A DNA stretch of 32,259 nt, taken from positions 1 to 32,259 of the forward strand of contig CBDFKV010000001.1 of the NCBI GenBank assembly GCA_965249035.1. The letters are read 5' to 3'. How positions within the stretch are numbered: the first letter of the stretch is position 1; every line of letters begins with the position of its first letter. The notes beneath the pieces were generated by a model. It made no database searches. It was not told the origin of the DNA and saw only the letters and a list, made by a program, of their open reading frames with translations. Source of the DNA: CBDFKV01 sp965249035. Lineage in GTDB: Bacteria > Pseudomonadota > Gammaproteobacteria > Arenicellales > Poriferihabitantaceae. Of this stretch, positions 32,061 to 32,259 are shown piece by piece. Made by a program: the position numbers and the translations under genes.

Positions 32061-32250
32061 GAAAACCGCGCTTGCGGCACTCCTGCAGGAATCACCCGAA
32101 CCACAAAACCAGCCAAAGAAGAAAGAGATCTTTACAGATCAAGTTACCGCTGAACGTCAAGTAAGGCTAAATATCAACATACCGGAATCTTTACTACGAC
32201 GCATCCGGATAGCGCAGCAGAGCAGGGTACATCGATGGCAAAAATGCTAA
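32053..32250 (+). pseudogene. RHH partition partner, frameshifted at window end
   Basis: Same gene as 11309-11536, but one C is missing at 32213 within the ribbon-helix-helix domain. The frame then reads QQSRVHRWQKC and stops. The intact first copy and the nearness to the window end indicate a read error. Confidence 0.85.
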
Positions 32251-32259
32251 CTCCGATAC

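Larger units (their letters stand above)
20744..32259. repeat. Second copy of terminal redundancy
   Basis: Direct repeat of 1-11516. The offset is 20743 up to position 27954, 20744 from there to 32212, and 20743 again to the end. Both discrepancies are one-base changes in short homopolymers, and the second lies under 50 bases from the window end. This pattern is typical of low-coverage long-read contig ends. Genes listed in this block are re-reads of those in the first copy. Confidence 0.95.

Noticed and set aside
1..32259. A biological tandem duplication of 11.5 kb within a chromosome
   Set aside because: The repeat covers both window ends exactly, the genes form a single plasmid backbone, and the two differences are homopolymer indels; circular overlap explains all of it.

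Overview
The window reads as one small mobilizable plasmid, sequenced about one and a half times around. Bases 1-11516 recur at 20744-32259 with only two single-base indels, both of which break genes in the second copy. The simplest reading is a circular plasmid of 20,743 bp whose contig was not trimmed at its overlap; a true plasmid multimer gives the same picture. Features right of 20743 are therefore second reads of those on the left. The host is probably a marine-type gammaproteobacterium: the relaxase and nick site are RSF1010-like, the replication protein is of the RepA_C type, the insertion sequences are proteobacterial, and one secreted protein has a poly-serine tract of the kind known from Saccharophagus/Teredinibacter relatives. 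The order is only an inference.

Layout of one unit. 1-769: serine recombinase with a res-like site in front. 842-3640 (minus): three-gene operon of a GT12-like (B4GALNT-type) glycosyltransferase, a secreted endonuclease/exonuclease/phosphatase-fold enzyme and a GT2 glycosyltransferase. 3720-5721: an IS1595-family element abutting a C-terminally truncated IS256-family transposase. 5769-8422: mobilization region (zinc-ribbon protein, MOBQ relaxase, membrane coiled-coil protein, terminator, oriT, divergent accessory protein and a hypothetical). 8423-9042: oriV with three iterons and DnaA boxes. 9043-11536: maintenance block (repA, a HigBA-type toxin-antitoxin pair, parA and a small ribbon-helix-helix partner), linked by a repeated TACAC(C/T) box in 8-bp steps. 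11537-12288: a MITE-like inverted-repeat element. 12301-17446: cargo made of two small exported proteins with a shared leader, an IS5-family element, a secreted metzincin protease and a LysE-type exporter bounded by 15-bp inverted repeats. 17650-20724: an IS5-family element, a beheaded membrane-protein remnant and an intact IS3-family element with a 3-bp target duplication.

How it fits together. The backbone replicates (RepA/oriV), segregates (ParA/RHH), resolves multimers (recombinase/res), penalises loss (toxin-antitoxin) and can be mobilized by a helper conjugation system (MobA/oriT), since no type IV secretion genes are present. The cargo points to the cell surface or exterior. The most unusual signals are two pairs of unrelated exported proteins that share near-identical termini: a C-terminal PAN(I/M)VPI-x-YLLLL tail on the phosphatase-fold enzyme and the protease, and an N-terminal LPVHA(Q/K)TS leader on the two small proteins. 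A bacterial GT12-like transferase next to a secreted phosphatase-fold enzyme is also notable.
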